Notes under the pieces: generated by a model | The model's database searches: none | What the model saw: only the letters and a program-made list of their open reading frames with translations | Told to the model about the DNA's origin: nothing | Made by a program: the position numbers and the translations under genes | NCBI GenBank assembly: GCA_903928015.1 | Contig: CAIYPF010000043.1 | Location: 1-64,000 of the forward strand | Direction: 5' to 3' | Length of the DNA stretch: 64,000 nucleotides | DNA from: an uncultured Gammaproteobacteria bacterium | GTDB lineage: Bacteria > Pseudomonadota > Gammaproteobacteria > Pseudomonadales > UBA5518 | Part shown: positions 54,944 through 63,336 of the stretch, piece after piece | How the letters are laid out: each line of letters begins with the position of its first letter | Position numbering within the stretch: the stretch's first letter is position 1

Positions 54944-55049
54944 CTGAGGCTCCCGCTGCGTAGACACGAAACGGAGCGGACTCTATCCCAGCATGGGACT
55001 GGCCGCACCACGAACACTGCGATTCAACATGACAAGACTGATAGTCGGG

Positions 55050-55067
55050 ATCACCCGCACGGGTGAT
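55050..55067. promoter_or_regulatory. Perfect inverted repeat, candidate operator
   Basis: ATCACCCG and CGGGTGAT are separated by CA, forming an 18-base perfect inverted repeat; the flanks add further partial symmetry. It lies in the 191-base divergent spacer between LLM 1 (minus) and SnoaL 2 (plus), about 68 bases ahead of SnoaL 2. A LuxR- or GntR-type dimer could bind it. The half-site also occurs at 52723-52730 in the other divergent promoter, but 8-mers recur by chance (another is at 15621-15628). Confidence 0.5.
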
Positions 55068-55134
55068 TCCTTGCGCCGGAGCCGACCGGATACTTGGCCG
55101 CAGACATCCGATAACCGCCTGAGGGGAGCGCCCC

Positions 55135-55611
55135 ATGACTGACGCCGACGCCCTGCGCCGCCTGCTGGATCTCGAAGCCATCCGCAGCCTCAAGCATCGC
55201 TACATCCGCTGCATGACGCAGTCGCGCTGGGACGAGATGGCCACCCTCCTCACTCCTGACGTCAAGACTGCCTACTCGGACGGAAAGTACAGCTTCGACA
55301 ACCGCGACGATCTGATGACCTTCCTGCGCGGCGCCCACGACGCCTCACAGACCCACGTGCTGGGTTACTGGCACGTGACCATGCCCGAGATCGGGTTCAT
55401 CTCGGCGACGGAAGCCACCGGCGTCTGGGCGATGTATCACTTCTATCTGGACAAGCCTGCACTGCAACAGCAGGAAATGTTCGCCTACTACGACGATATC
55501 TACCGCAAGGTCGGCGACGTCTGGCTGATCGCCAGCACCGGCTACCGCCGGGTGATGGAACAGACCTATTCGCGGCGTGACCTGCCGAGCATGGAGCTGC
55601 TCGCAGGCTGA
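55135..55611 (+). CDS. SnoaL/NTF2-fold protein 2
   Basis: A 158-residue protein: 'LRRLLDLEAIRSLKHRYIRCMTQSRWDEMATLLTPDVKTAYSDG', 'HVTMPEIGFISATEATGVWAMYHFYLD' and C-terminal 'YYDDIYRKVGDVWLIASTGYRRVMEQTYSR'. This resembles the NTF2-like subgroup that includes small dehydratases. The ATG follows a GGGGAG site. It converges with the LuxR gene, with a gap of 4 bases. Confidence 0.78.
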   Translation: MTDADALRRLLDLEAIRSLKHRYIRCMTQSRWDEMATLLTPDVKTAYSDGKYSFDNRDDLMTFLRGAHDASQTHVLGYWHVTMPEIGFISATEATGVWAMYHFYLDKPALQQQEMFAYYDDIYRKVGDVWLIASTGYRRVMEQTYSRRDLPSMELLAG

Positions 55612-55615
55612 AGCC

Positions 55616-56752
55616 TCAGAGGAGCCGCGCGCTCGAGTGATTGAGTCGCGCCACGACCTGCGCCTGCTTGTTGGTGCCGAGTTTCTCGTATATCCCGCGC
55701 AAATGGGTCTTCACTGTGTTGATGCTCACGTGCAGGCGCGTGGCGACATCGTTCAGGCAGGTACCCTTGGCGAGCAATGCGCCTATCTGGCTCTCGCAGT
55801 GCGTGAGTCCGTACATCGCCGTAAGGGCTCCGGGATCGAGCTCGATGCCGGGACGCCGGCAATCGTTCAGGTACACAACCACCGCCGGTGCCGAACCCGA
55901 CTCCAGCAGGGAATCCCGCGCCAGAGGCTTCACCACCAGATCGAGAATGGTCATCCCGGGCGCCGATTCAAGCCGCAGCGCGGTGCCAGCGCTGCCCGTG
56001 GCATCACGGTTGCGGGCGGCGAGCGCCGCGTCGATGGCCTTGTTCAGCGCACGGCCGTCCACCGTGTCTACCGCACGGAGACGTCCGTTGCGCACCGCAA
56101 GCGAATCATTCTGTTCGATCAGGCGCCGTGCCCAGGCATTGATCGAGACCACCCTGCCCCGGGCATCGAGCATCAGACAGCCGATGGCGAGTTTCGCCAT
56201 GGCCTCCTCGAAGAAAAAGCGCATGTGGTTGCCGTGGTCGTTGCGCTCGCGCAACCGGATCGCACGCTGGAGGTGGGGCGCGATGGCCTCGAGCAGCGCG
56301 CGCTCGCGCTGTGAATAAGGCTCCTGGTCGGCCGTGCGCTCGAGCGAGAGCTTCACGCGGAGCACCTCGTCACGCACGACATCCCTCCCCAGCAGATAAC
56401 GCAGATTGTGCGGCTTGAGGAACCGGAGATAGAGCTGCGTGCGGAAGAACTCCCCGTCCGGCATCAACTCTTCCGGCGTGCTGGCGCGGGGTTGCGCAAG
56501 ATCGAGGAGCACATTCACGGACATCACACCATCCACGTGCTCGCTACCGGTGAGGTGCGGATCGTCGTTGTCAGTGACCAGAAGGTAGGCACCAGGCGCA
56601 GAGGCGGAGGAGATCACCATCGAGGCATCGTGGGACTCGGAGCGTGCGCTCAACTCGCCCATCAGGGTCTTCCAGGACGCGGCCTCCTCTATGCCTTCGT
56701 AGGCAAGAGCCACCAGATCGTCCAGCCCGCGCAATGCTGCGGCAGAGCCCAT
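55616..56752 (-). CDS. LuxR-family regulator with a PAS-like sensor part
   Basis: A 378-residue protein. The N-terminal 180 residues look helical, the middle ('AIGCLMLDARGRVVSINAWARRLIEQND') is PAS-like, and the C-terminus is a LuxR HTH ('LTHCESQIGALLAKGTCLNDVATRLHVSINTVKTHLRGIYEKLGTNKQAQVVARL'). No receiver domain is present, so it probably senses a ligand directly. The start at 56752 has GGAGG six bases upstream. It is the only transcription factor inside the island and so the most likely pathway regulator. Confidence 0.85.
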   Translation of the reverse strand: MGSAAALRGLDDLVALAYEGIEEAASWKTLMGELSARSESHDASMVISSASAPGAYLLVTDNDDPHLTGSEHVDGVMSVNVLLDLAQPRASTPEELMPDGEFFRTQLYLRFLKPHNLRYLLGRDVVRDEVLRVKLSLERTADQEPYSQRERALLEAIAPHLQRAIRLRERNDHGNHMRFFFEEAMAKLAIGCLMLDARGRVVSINAWARRLIEQNDSLAVRNGRLRAVDTVDGRALNKAIDAALAARNRDATGSAGTALRLESAPGMTILDLVVKPLARDSLLESGSAPAVVVYLNDCRRPGIELDPGALTAMYGLTHCESQIGALLAKGTCLNDVATRLHVSINTVKTHLRGIYEKLGTNKQAQVVARLNHSSARLL

Positions 56753-56944
56753 GATCAACCTCCGGTAAATGCGCCTGTTCTTATGTGCATGGCTCCATCG
56801 TCGCGGGCCACGCCGGCCTATCCTACGACGATGCGCGCCGGCAGGCGATGCCCCTGCAGCACAGCCCGATCACCTGTTCGAATGATGCCGTCAGGCAGCG
56901 CCAGCCTGAGACTCCAGGCATGATCAACCCACGGGTGCACAGAA

Positions 56945-57400
56945 ATGGACGACACGGCCCGGCGCGCCGCAAACAAGGCGATTTTCCTGGCGATGATGCA
57001 CTGCCTGGGGCGCAAGGACTGGGATGCCGGCTTTGCCTTGATGACAGAGGACGTGCTCTGCGACTGGCCATACAAACCCATCCCCGACATGCCGGGTGAA
57101 ATGCGCGGCCGTGATGAGATACGTGCTTTTTTCGATGGCGGACAGGCGCCCTTCGGTGGGCTCAATTACCAGATAGACAGCGTCTACGAATTGCTCGATC
57201 CCGACACGCTGATCTCGGAGTACCGATCGGACTCCAGGCACACGGAGAGCGGGATCCCCTACCGCAACGCCTACCTTGGCATCTTGCGTTTCCGCGAAGG
57301 AAAGGTCTGCTATTGGCGCGAGTACATAAATCCGCAGACCATCAGCGATCTGTTCGCTGCACTGCAGGCAGGACTCCCAGAGCGCGCCCGGCAGCAGTGA
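56945..57400 (+). CDS. SnoaL/NTF2-fold protein 3
   Basis: A 151-residue protein: '[46 protein letters not shown]' and '[32 protein letters not shown]', typical of the SnoaL-like domain family. The plus-strand gene overlaps the 3' end of kbl (minus) by 59 bases, so both end inside the same stretch. No clear ribosome binding site precedes the ATG. Confidence 0.72.
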   Translation: MDDTARRAANKAIFLAMMHCLGRKDWDAGFALMTEDVLCDWPYKPIPDMPGEMRGRDEIRAFFDGGQAPFGGLNYQIDSVYELLDPDTLISEYRSDSRHTESGIPYRNAYLGILRFREGKVCYWREYINPQTISDLFAALQAGLPERARQQ

Positions 57401-58562
57401 AGGCGGTGATCGCCTGATGGATCTGGGCCGTGGTGTGCGCCGCAGAGAGCTGCACGCGGATGCGCGCCTCGCCCTTCGGCACCACCGGGTATGAAAACGC
57501 GACGGCATAGATGCCCTGTTCGAGCAGACGCTCGGCCATCTGTGCTGCGATCCGCGCGTCGCCCGTCATCACCGGCACGATAGGATGGCCCGCTCCTGCC
57601 AGACGGAAGCCTGCGGCCTCCATTCCCGAGCGGAAGAGCGCGGCGTTCGAATGCAGACGTTCGCGAAGATCAGCGCCCTCCTCCAACATGTCGAGCACAC
57701 GCAGTGATGCCGCGACGATGGGCGGCGCGAGAGAATTGGAAAAGAGGTAGGGGCGGCTGCGCTGCCGAAGGAGCGCGATGATCTCGCGGCGACCGGAGGT
57801 ATAGCCACCTGAGGCCCCACCCAGCGCCTTACCGAGCGTACCCGTGATGATATCCACACGGTCTGTCACGCCGCAGTGCTCGTGCGTGCCGCGACCATTC
57901 GCGCCCATGAATCCCACCGCATGGGAATCATCGACCATCACGGCCGCGTCGAAACGCGCAGCGAGATCGCACACCGCATCCAGACGCGCGACGATGCCAT
58001 CCATGGAAAACACGCCATCGGTGGCCACAAGCACATGCCGGGCGCCGTCTTCGCGTGCGCGCTCCAACTGGCGTTCAAGGTCATGCATGTCGTTGTTGGC
58101 ATAACGGTAGCGCCTGGCTTTGCTGAGCCTGATCCCGTCAATGATGCTCGCGTGGTTCAGGGCGTCGGAAATCACAGCGTCCTGCTCGCCGAGGATGGTC
58201 TCGAAGAGACCGCCGTTGGCATCGAAGCACGACGAATAGAGAATCGTGTCCTCGGTGCCGAGGAAGGCGCTTATGCGCCGCTCGAGCTCCCGGTGAGCGG
58301 TCTGGGTGCCGCAAATGAAGCGCACCGATGCCATGCCGAAACCGTAGTGCTCCAGACCTTCCACTGCGGCGGCCCGCAGCGCCGGATGGTTGGCGAGCCC
58401 GAGATAGTTGTTGGCGCAGAAGTTCAGGAACCCGCCTTCGTTCCCTTCGACGCGGATGGCGGCGTCCTGTGGCGTGCTGATCAGGCGTTCTTCCTTCAGC
58501 AGGCCGTCCGCACGGATGGATTCGAGCTCGGTCGCAAGATGTTGCAGCAATCCCTGGCTCAT
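57342..58562 (-). CDS. kbl: 2-amino-3-ketobutyrate CoA ligase (glycine C-acetyltransferase)
   Basis: A 406-residue PLP enzyme of the alpha-oxoamine synthase family completing threonine breakdown to glycine and acetyl-CoA. It has '[18 protein letters not shown]', '[16 protein letters not shown]', '[18 protein letters not shown]' and the PLP-Lys loop '[17 protein letters not shown]'. It is usually in an operon with tdh, but here tdh is at 46234-47265. It is downstream of the alpha/beta hydrolase gene by 3 bases and so now sits on the island's transcript. Confidence 0.94.
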   Translation of the reverse strand: MSQGLLQHLATELESIRADGLLKEERLISTPQDAAIRVEGNEGGFLNFCANNYLGLANHPALRAAAVEGLEHYGFGMASVRFICGTQTAHRELERRISAFLGTEDTILYSSCFDANGGLFETILGEQDAVISDALNHASIIDGIRLSKARRYRYANNDMHDLERQLERAREDGARHVLVATDGVFSMDGIVARLDAVCDLAARFDAAVMVDDSHAVGFMGANGRGTHEHCGVTDRVDIITGTLGKALGGASGGYTSGRREIIALLRQRSRPYLFSNSLAPPIVAASLRVLDMLEEGADLRERLHSNAALFRSGMEAAGFRLAGAGHPIVPVMTGDARIAAQMAERLLEQGIYAVAFSYPVVPKGEARIRVQLSAAHTTAQIHQAITAFTAAGRALGVLPAVQRTDR

Positions 58563-58565
58563 GTC

Positions 58566-59423
58566 TCAACTCCTTGGCGCGTCGGCAAAGCTGGCAATGC
58601 GACCGGCCGTCCAGGCGGGCGCCTCCATGGGAAAGAAGTGCGTATCTTCGGGCAGATGCTCGTCGCGGCCATCACTGAACCGCCCCGCCAGTGAACGCCA
58701 TGTGGGCGAGGGTGAAAAGTCAAAGGGCGCATCGTCGGGACGCCTGTCCCGTGCACGAACGATGTCCACAGGTATCTTCACGTCGGCAATATCGCGGTAG
58801 ATCGTGCGCATGTGAATGCCGATGTAGACCTCGACCTCGAGCTCCGGTGGGCAGGCAAGTTCGAATTGCCCCGAAGCATCCCTGCGCAGCCCGTGCCGAC
58901 AGTAGTCGAGAAGGACCTCGCTGTCCCACCGCGAATAAGGCGGCCGGCGGGAAAAGGATTCCACCATCTGCTCTACGGATGCCCAGCGGTTGCGCCTGCG
59001 CGCGACGGGGTGATCTGCAGCCGACACCACGGGAAACAGCTCAGTTGCAGGCTCAGGATCCACGATCACGGGATCGAGCAGCAGCAACGAGCCGAACACA
59101 CCGTGGGTCTGCGAAGCCGCAACCACCATCGCGTGCCCACCCATGGAGTGACCCACGCCAAGGGCATCGCGCAATCCAAGCGTTTGGGCGACTCGAGCGA
59201 CGTCAGCACCGAATCCTGCCGCCGCGTAGGGCGGCACCCTCCGCGCACTGGCTCCATGGCTTGCCTGGTCCAGCGCGAAGATGCGCCTGCCGGGAAGGCG
59301 ACGCGCCACGGCATCCCAGCACCGGCCGTGAAATCCGGTGGCGTGCACAAGCAGGATCGCAGGCCCCTCGCCGCCCCATTCCCAGACTGCAAGTTCAAGC
59401 CCGTTCGCCGCGATGCGATGCAT
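58566..59423 (-). CDS. Alpha/beta hydrolase
   Basis: A 285-residue alpha/beta hydrolase. The oxyanion region is 'LVHATGFHGRCWD', the nucleophile elbow 'GVGHSMGGHAMV' (Ser), and a late His is in 'EDTHFFPMEAP'. GAGGAG precedes the chosen ATG at 59423. It may hydrolyse an ester, lactone or C-C bond formed in the island's pathway. It is downstream of LLM 2 on the same strand. Confidence 0.82.
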   Translation of the reverse strand: MHRIAANGLELAVWEWGGEGPAILLVHATGFHGRCWDAVARRLPGRRIFALDQASHGASARRVPPYAAAGFGADVARVAQTLGLRDALGVGHSMGGHAMVVAASQTHGVFGSLLLLDPVIVDPEPATELFPVVSAADHPVARRRNRWASVEQMVESFSRRPPYSRWDSEVLLDYCRHGLRRDASGQFELACPPELEVEVYIGIHMRTIYRDIADVKIPVDIVRARDRRPDDAPFDFSPSPTWRSLAGRFSDGRDEHLPEDTHFFPMEAPAWTAGRIASFADAPRS

Positions 59424-59458
59424 CCGTGGCTCCTCGCCGCGGGGGCGAAGTTCCACGA

Positions 59459-60472
59459 TCAGCCGCCTTTGATGGCGCGTACGAGGCGTGACGCCGCGGA
59501 GGCATCTCCACCGTAGACGACCGGACTCACCCGCGTGCACCAACCCTCACAGCGCGCTCTGATCGCTTCGCCCGCTGTCTCGGGATCACCTTGCACCACG
59601 ACGCACTCGAGCAACTCATCGCTCAGCAACGCCGCCATCTGCTGCCACTCACCCTGCTTCGAAAGCACGTTGAGACGCGGCTGCACATCAGCCCATCCAT
59701 GTCTGGCAAGCACCGGCGCGTAGGCGGGCGTAGAGGCATAAAAGGCAACCTGGGCCCGCGCCATCTGCAGGCTGGACGCGCGCTCCGTTGCGCTGTCACC
59801 GGTCGCGACGATCACCTGGCAGGACACCGTGAGTGGCGTGGCGAGTGCTCCGGGCCGCGCCCTGCCCCTTGCCAATGCGGGCAGCAGATCCTCGGCCACG
59901 AAGGCAGGGGTGTTGAAGGGATGCACGAGGAAACCGTCGCCAACCTCGCCTGCCATTTCTGTCATCGCGGGCCCGACACCGGCGAGATGTATCGGGGGCA
60001 GACCATGTGGATTCGGCCCGGGATCAAAGAAAGGCGTCATCAGGGTGTGGGTGTAGAACTCGCCGCGGAAATCGAGCGCTTTGCGCTCCTGCCAGCACGC
60101 CCAGATGCTGCGGATCGCAAGCACCATCTCGCGCATCCTGGCGGCAGGCTGTGACCAGGTTGCACTGAAGCGCTTTTCGATATGCGGACGGATCTGCGAG
60201 CCGAGCCCGAGCACGAAGCGGCCGCCAGAGGCCAGTTGCAGGTCGTAGCCCAGATTGGCAAGCAGCATCGGATTGCGCGCCAGAGCGACGGCGATGCCGG
60301 TGGAGAGCTGCAGTCGTGAGGTGGTGGCGGCTGCGGCGAGCAAGGGCATGAAAGGATCGTGGCGCCCCTCGAAGGTGTAGGCGCCGTCGTATCCGGCCTC
60401 TTCGAGCGCGCGCGCGGCCGGGCCTGCGTCAAGCGGATTGTCTACCAGCAGGCTGGCGTCTACGGAAAGCAT
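59459..60472 (-). CDS. LLM-class flavin oxidoreductase 2
   Basis: A 337-residue luciferase-like TIM barrel: 'ALEEAGYDGAYTFEGRHDPFMPLLAAAATTSRLQLSTGIAVALARNPM' and 'GGRFVLGLGSQIRPHIEKRFSATW' match the TIGR03617-type branch of LLM proteins, different from LLM 1 and 3. ATG 60472 has a GAGGAA site upstream. It lies 14 bases downstream of the CoA ligase gene on the same strand. Confidence 0.84.
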   Translation of the reverse strand: MLSVDASLLVDNPLDAGPAARALEEAGYDGAYTFEGRHDPFMPLLAAAATTSRLQLSTGIAVALARNPMLLANLGYDLQLASGGRFVLGLGSQIRPHIEKRFSATWSQPAARMREMVLAIRSIWACWQERKALDFRGEFYTHTLMTPFFDPGPNPHGLPPIHLAGVGPAMTEMAGEVGDGFLVHPFNTPAFVAEDLLPALARGRARPGALATPLTVSCQVIVATGDSATERASSLQMARAQVAFYASTPAYAPVLARHGWADVQPRLNVLSKQGEWQQMAALLSDELLECVVVQGDPETAGEAIRARCEGWCTRVSPVVYGGDASAASRLVRAIKGG

Positions 60473-60486
60473 GGAATGTTCCTCGT

Positions 60487-62028
60487 TCAAACGATGCGCG
60501 AACCCTGTTTGCCCCAGTAGCGGTCGCGGAGCAGACGTTTGTATAGCTTGCCAGTGGGATGGCGCGGAAGTTCAGCATCGAAATCGATGCTTCGGGGGCA
60601 CTTTATGTGGGAGAGCCGCTCCCGGCACCACGCGATGAGTTCACGCTCGAGATCCGGGCCAGCAGAGGCCATGTCGAGTGGCTGGACGACGGCCTTGACC
60701 GACTCCCCGAACTCTTCGTCCGGCACGCCGAACACGGCAACGTCGACCACCGCCGGATGCATCACCAGCAGGTTCTCGGCTTCCTGCGGGTAGATGTTCA
60801 CTCCGCCGGAAATGATCATGTTTGCCTTGCGGTCCGTGAGGTACAGATAGCCTTCGGCGTCGAGATACCCGATGTCTCCCAGCGTGGTCCACCCCTGGGC
60901 ACTGCGGGATGCAGAGGTCTTGTCGGGATCGTTGTGGTAGACGAACTGCACGCCCTCACTGAAGTAGATCGTTCCCTCCTGCCCCGTCGGTAGCTCGCGG
61001 CCCTCGTCGTCCAGGACATGCGGAACGCCGAAGACAGGGCGGCCCACCGAGCCCTCGTGCTGCAACCATTCGGCGCTGGCGATCGCACAGAGACCGTTGC
61101 CTTCGCTACCGGCGTAATACTCGCGGATGATCGGGCCCCACCACGCGATCATCTGGCGTTTCACGTCTTTGGGGCATGGGGCAGCCGCATGGATCGCGCA
61201 GCAGTGGCTGCCGAGATCATGTGCGAGCCGCTGCTCCTCGGGCAGTTTGAGCATGCGAACGAACATGGTCGGCACCCACTGCGAGTGCGTGACACGGTAC
61301 TTTTCGATCAAGGCGAGCGCAGCCGATGCGTCGAAGCGCTCCATCACCACCACCGTGCCGCCGAAGCGCTGAACCGTCATGCTGAAACGCAGGGGTGCAG
61401 CGTGGTAGAGAGGCGCAGGCGAGAGATAAACGGTATCGCGATCGAAACCGTAGAGCTGCGCAAGCAGGCCTGTGAGCGGTGACACAGCATCCGGCGCCTG
61501 TCCGCTCAAGGCGACCCGGATGCCCTTGGGGCGGCCAGTTGTGCCGGATGAGTAGAGGAAATCGGTACCTGCAGTGGCATCAGGAAGCGGCTCCGCGTTG
61601 AAGCCGTCGCAGGCGTCCTCGTAGTCCCTGTAGCCGTCGATGTGTCCGTCAACCGCAAAGAACTCCGCAACATCCCCGAGGGCGGAGGCAAGTTCGGATG
61701 CGAGCGCACGCTGGGACACAGAGAGGAAGAGCACGCGTGCTCCTGCGTCCCGGACGATGTACTCCACCTCCGGCGCCGTGAGCTTGCTGGAGATGGCGGT
61801 GTAATACAGACCGCTGCGCTGCGCCGCCCAGCACAACTCGAAATAGCGCGGATTGTTGTCCATGCAGATGGCGATGCCGTCGCCGGTGCGAAGGCCCAGT
61901 GCGCGCAACATCCACGCGCAACGCAGGCTGCGCTCTTCGAGTTCCCGGTAGCTGACCGAGATGCCGCTCTCCGCGAACACAAACGCGATACGTTCCGGGG
62001 AACTATGGGCGTGTAAAGACGGATGCAT
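60487..62028 (-). CDS. Acyl/aryl-CoA ligase (AMP-forming)
   Basis: A 513-residue adenylate-forming enzyme: P-loop-like 'FLYSSGTTGRPKGIRV', 'REYYAGSEGNG', hinge 'LGDIGYLDAEGYLYLTDRKANMIISGG', and the C-terminal catalytic Lys in 'RHPTGKLYKRLLRD'. It activates a carboxylic acid substrate to its CoA thioester. It is probably the entry step for the island's pathway. It is followed by LLM 2. Confidence 0.88.
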   Translation of the reverse strand: MHPSLHAHSSPERIAFVFAESGISVSYRELEERSLRCAWMLRALGLRTGDGIAICMDNNPRYFELCWAAQRSGLYYTAISSKLTAPEVEYIVRDAGARVLFLSVSQRALASELASALGDVAEFFAVDGHIDGYRDYEDACDGFNAEPLPDATAGTDFLYSSGTTGRPKGIRVALSGQAPDAVSPLTGLLAQLYGFDRDTVYLSPAPLYHAAPLRFSMTVQRFGGTVVVMERFDASAALALIEKYRVTHSQWVPTMFVRMLKLPEEQRLAHDLGSHCCAIHAAAPCPKDVKRQMIAWWGPIIREYYAGSEGNGLCAIASAEWLQHEGSVGRPVFGVPHVLDDEGRELPTGQEGTIYFSEGVQFVYHNDPDKTSASRSAQGWTTLGDIGYLDAEGYLYLTDRKANMIISGGVNIYPQEAENLLVMHPAVVDVAVFGVPDEEFGESVKAVVQPLDMASAGPDLERELIAWCRERLSHIKCPRSIDFDAELPRHPTGKLYKRLLRDRYWGKQGSRIV

Positions 62029-62037
62029 GCGCAGGAC

Positions 62038-62430
62038 TCAGTTGAGGGAGGGTCCGAACCAGGATTCGAGGCGCTCGCGCGCCCTGGCTTTGACGGCGTC
62101 ATCGATGTGCGTGGCTACCGTGGCGAGCGCGGCTGCCAGCGCGCCCAGATCATCCACATAGCCCACTCCCGGGAGGATGTCGGGCACAGCATCCAGCGGC
62201 ATCACGAAATAGGCCAAAGCACCCCACATCGTGAGCTTTGCCCAGCGCGGCACATCGGGACGCTCCGCCGCGTAGTAAAGCCACAGTGCCTTCTCGACCA
62301 GTTCCCTTCCCGCCGTCGCAGCGTGGCGTGCCAGCTTCTGCCAGAACGCATCGGAAGAGAAATCCTTAGGGCCAAAAGCCCCTCGCTCCGAGTGCATGCC
62401 TGCAGGCGTGACCGAAGGTGGGCGACGCAT
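62038..62430 (-). CDS. DUF1232 (YkvA-like) membrane protein
   Basis: A 130-residue protein with the DUF1232 core 'DVPRWAKLTMWGALAYFVMPLDAVPDILPGVGYVDDLGALAAALATVATHI', a hydrophobic helix pair typical of the family. The function is unknown. It sits between LLM 3 and the CoA ligase on the same strand with gaps of 3 and 9 bases, so it is likely co-transcribed although unrelated to catabolism. Confidence 0.78.
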   Translation of the reverse strand: MRRPPSVTPAGMHSERGAFGPKDFSSDAFWQKLARHAATAGRELVEKALWLYYAAERPDVPRWAKLTMWGALAYFVMPLDAVPDILPGVGYVDDLGALAAALATVATHIDDAVKARARERLESWFGPSLN

Positions 62431-62433
62431 CTC

Positions 62434-63321
62434 TCAGCCCCGCTCCTGACGCAGCGCAGGGATCTGTGTCTCTGCGAAACGATGCACGGCATCGACCCGC
62501 GCCGCGAGCGGCGCCTGAAGCCCGGCTTCTTCGACCCAGGGCATCACAATCAGATCGCTGACGCCTGCGTCGCGCAGACGAGCGAGCACGTCCGGGCGGT
62601 TGCTCGAGGGCATGAACTTGAACTCGAACGCATGACTGCTGCGTCCGTAATCCTCGCGGTAACCATTGATACGCTTGACCATGCCCGCAACGTCGTCGAG
62701 CGGACACTGGGGATTCTCCCACCCTATGTAGCCATCGGCGATTCTTGCCGCGCGACGCAGCACGGGCTCCGCCAGACCACCGAGGTAGATCGGCACCGGC
62801 TGCGAAGGTACCGGCGCGATCTGCATGCGCGGGACGGAGTAAAACCGACCCTCGTAGCCGAACATTCCGCCGGCCATGAGACCGCGGATGATCTCGATCA
62901 TCTCCGCAGAGCGGGGGCCACGATTCGCCCATTCCTGCCGCAGGACCTCGAAGTCCTCCGGCCAGGGGCTGAGGCCAGCGCCCAACCCGACCCGGCCACC
63001 CGAAAGCACCGCGCAACTGCTGAGTTCCTTGGCAACGAGCAAAGGCTCCCGCACGGCGAGCTTGAGAACCGAGGGATAGAACCGGATGCGCTTTGTTACG
63101 GCCGCCATGGCGGTGATCACGACGAAGGGATCGAGGAACTCCGTCTCGGGCGACCAGAAGCGCGAGCCGTCAGGACTGTAGGGATACGGCGTAGACACCG
63201 TCTCGTAGTAGAACAGCCCGTCCGGGACGGCGATCGAGTCGAAGCCGGCCTCCTCCGCTGCAACTGCCAGAGGCAGGTACCACTCGGTGGGACAGAAGCC
63301 GATCGAAAGTGTGAATTGCAT
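62434..63321 (-). CDS. LLM-class flavin oxidoreductase 3
   Basis: A 295-residue luciferase-like protein: 'QFTLSIGFCPTEWYLPLAVAAEEAGFDSIAVPDGL', 'STPYPYSPDGSRFWSPETEFLDPFVVITAMAAVTKRIRFY', 'RVGLGAGLSPWPEDFEVLRQEWANRGPRSAEMIEII' and 'PVPIYLGGLAEPVLRRAARI'. It is the closest relative here of LLM 1. Cofactor FMN or F420 is not decidable from sequence. It lies downstream of SnoaL 4. Confidence 0.85.
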   Translation of the reverse strand: MQFTLSIGFCPTEWYLPLAVAAEEAGFDSIAVPDGLFYYETVSTPYPYSPDGSRFWSPETEFLDPFVVITAMAAVTKRIRFYPSVLKLAVREPLLVAKELSSCAVLSGGRVGLGAGLSPWPEDFEVLRQEWANRGPRSAEMIEIIRGLMAGGMFGYEGRFYSVPRMQIAPVPSQPVPIYLGGLAEPVLRRAARIADGYIGWENPQCPLDDVAGMVKRINGYREDYGRSSHAFEFKFMPSSNRPDVLARLRDAGVSDLIVMPWVEEAGLQAPLAARVDAVHRFAETQIPALRQERG

Positions 63322-63336
63322 CTGCGGACCCGTTAC

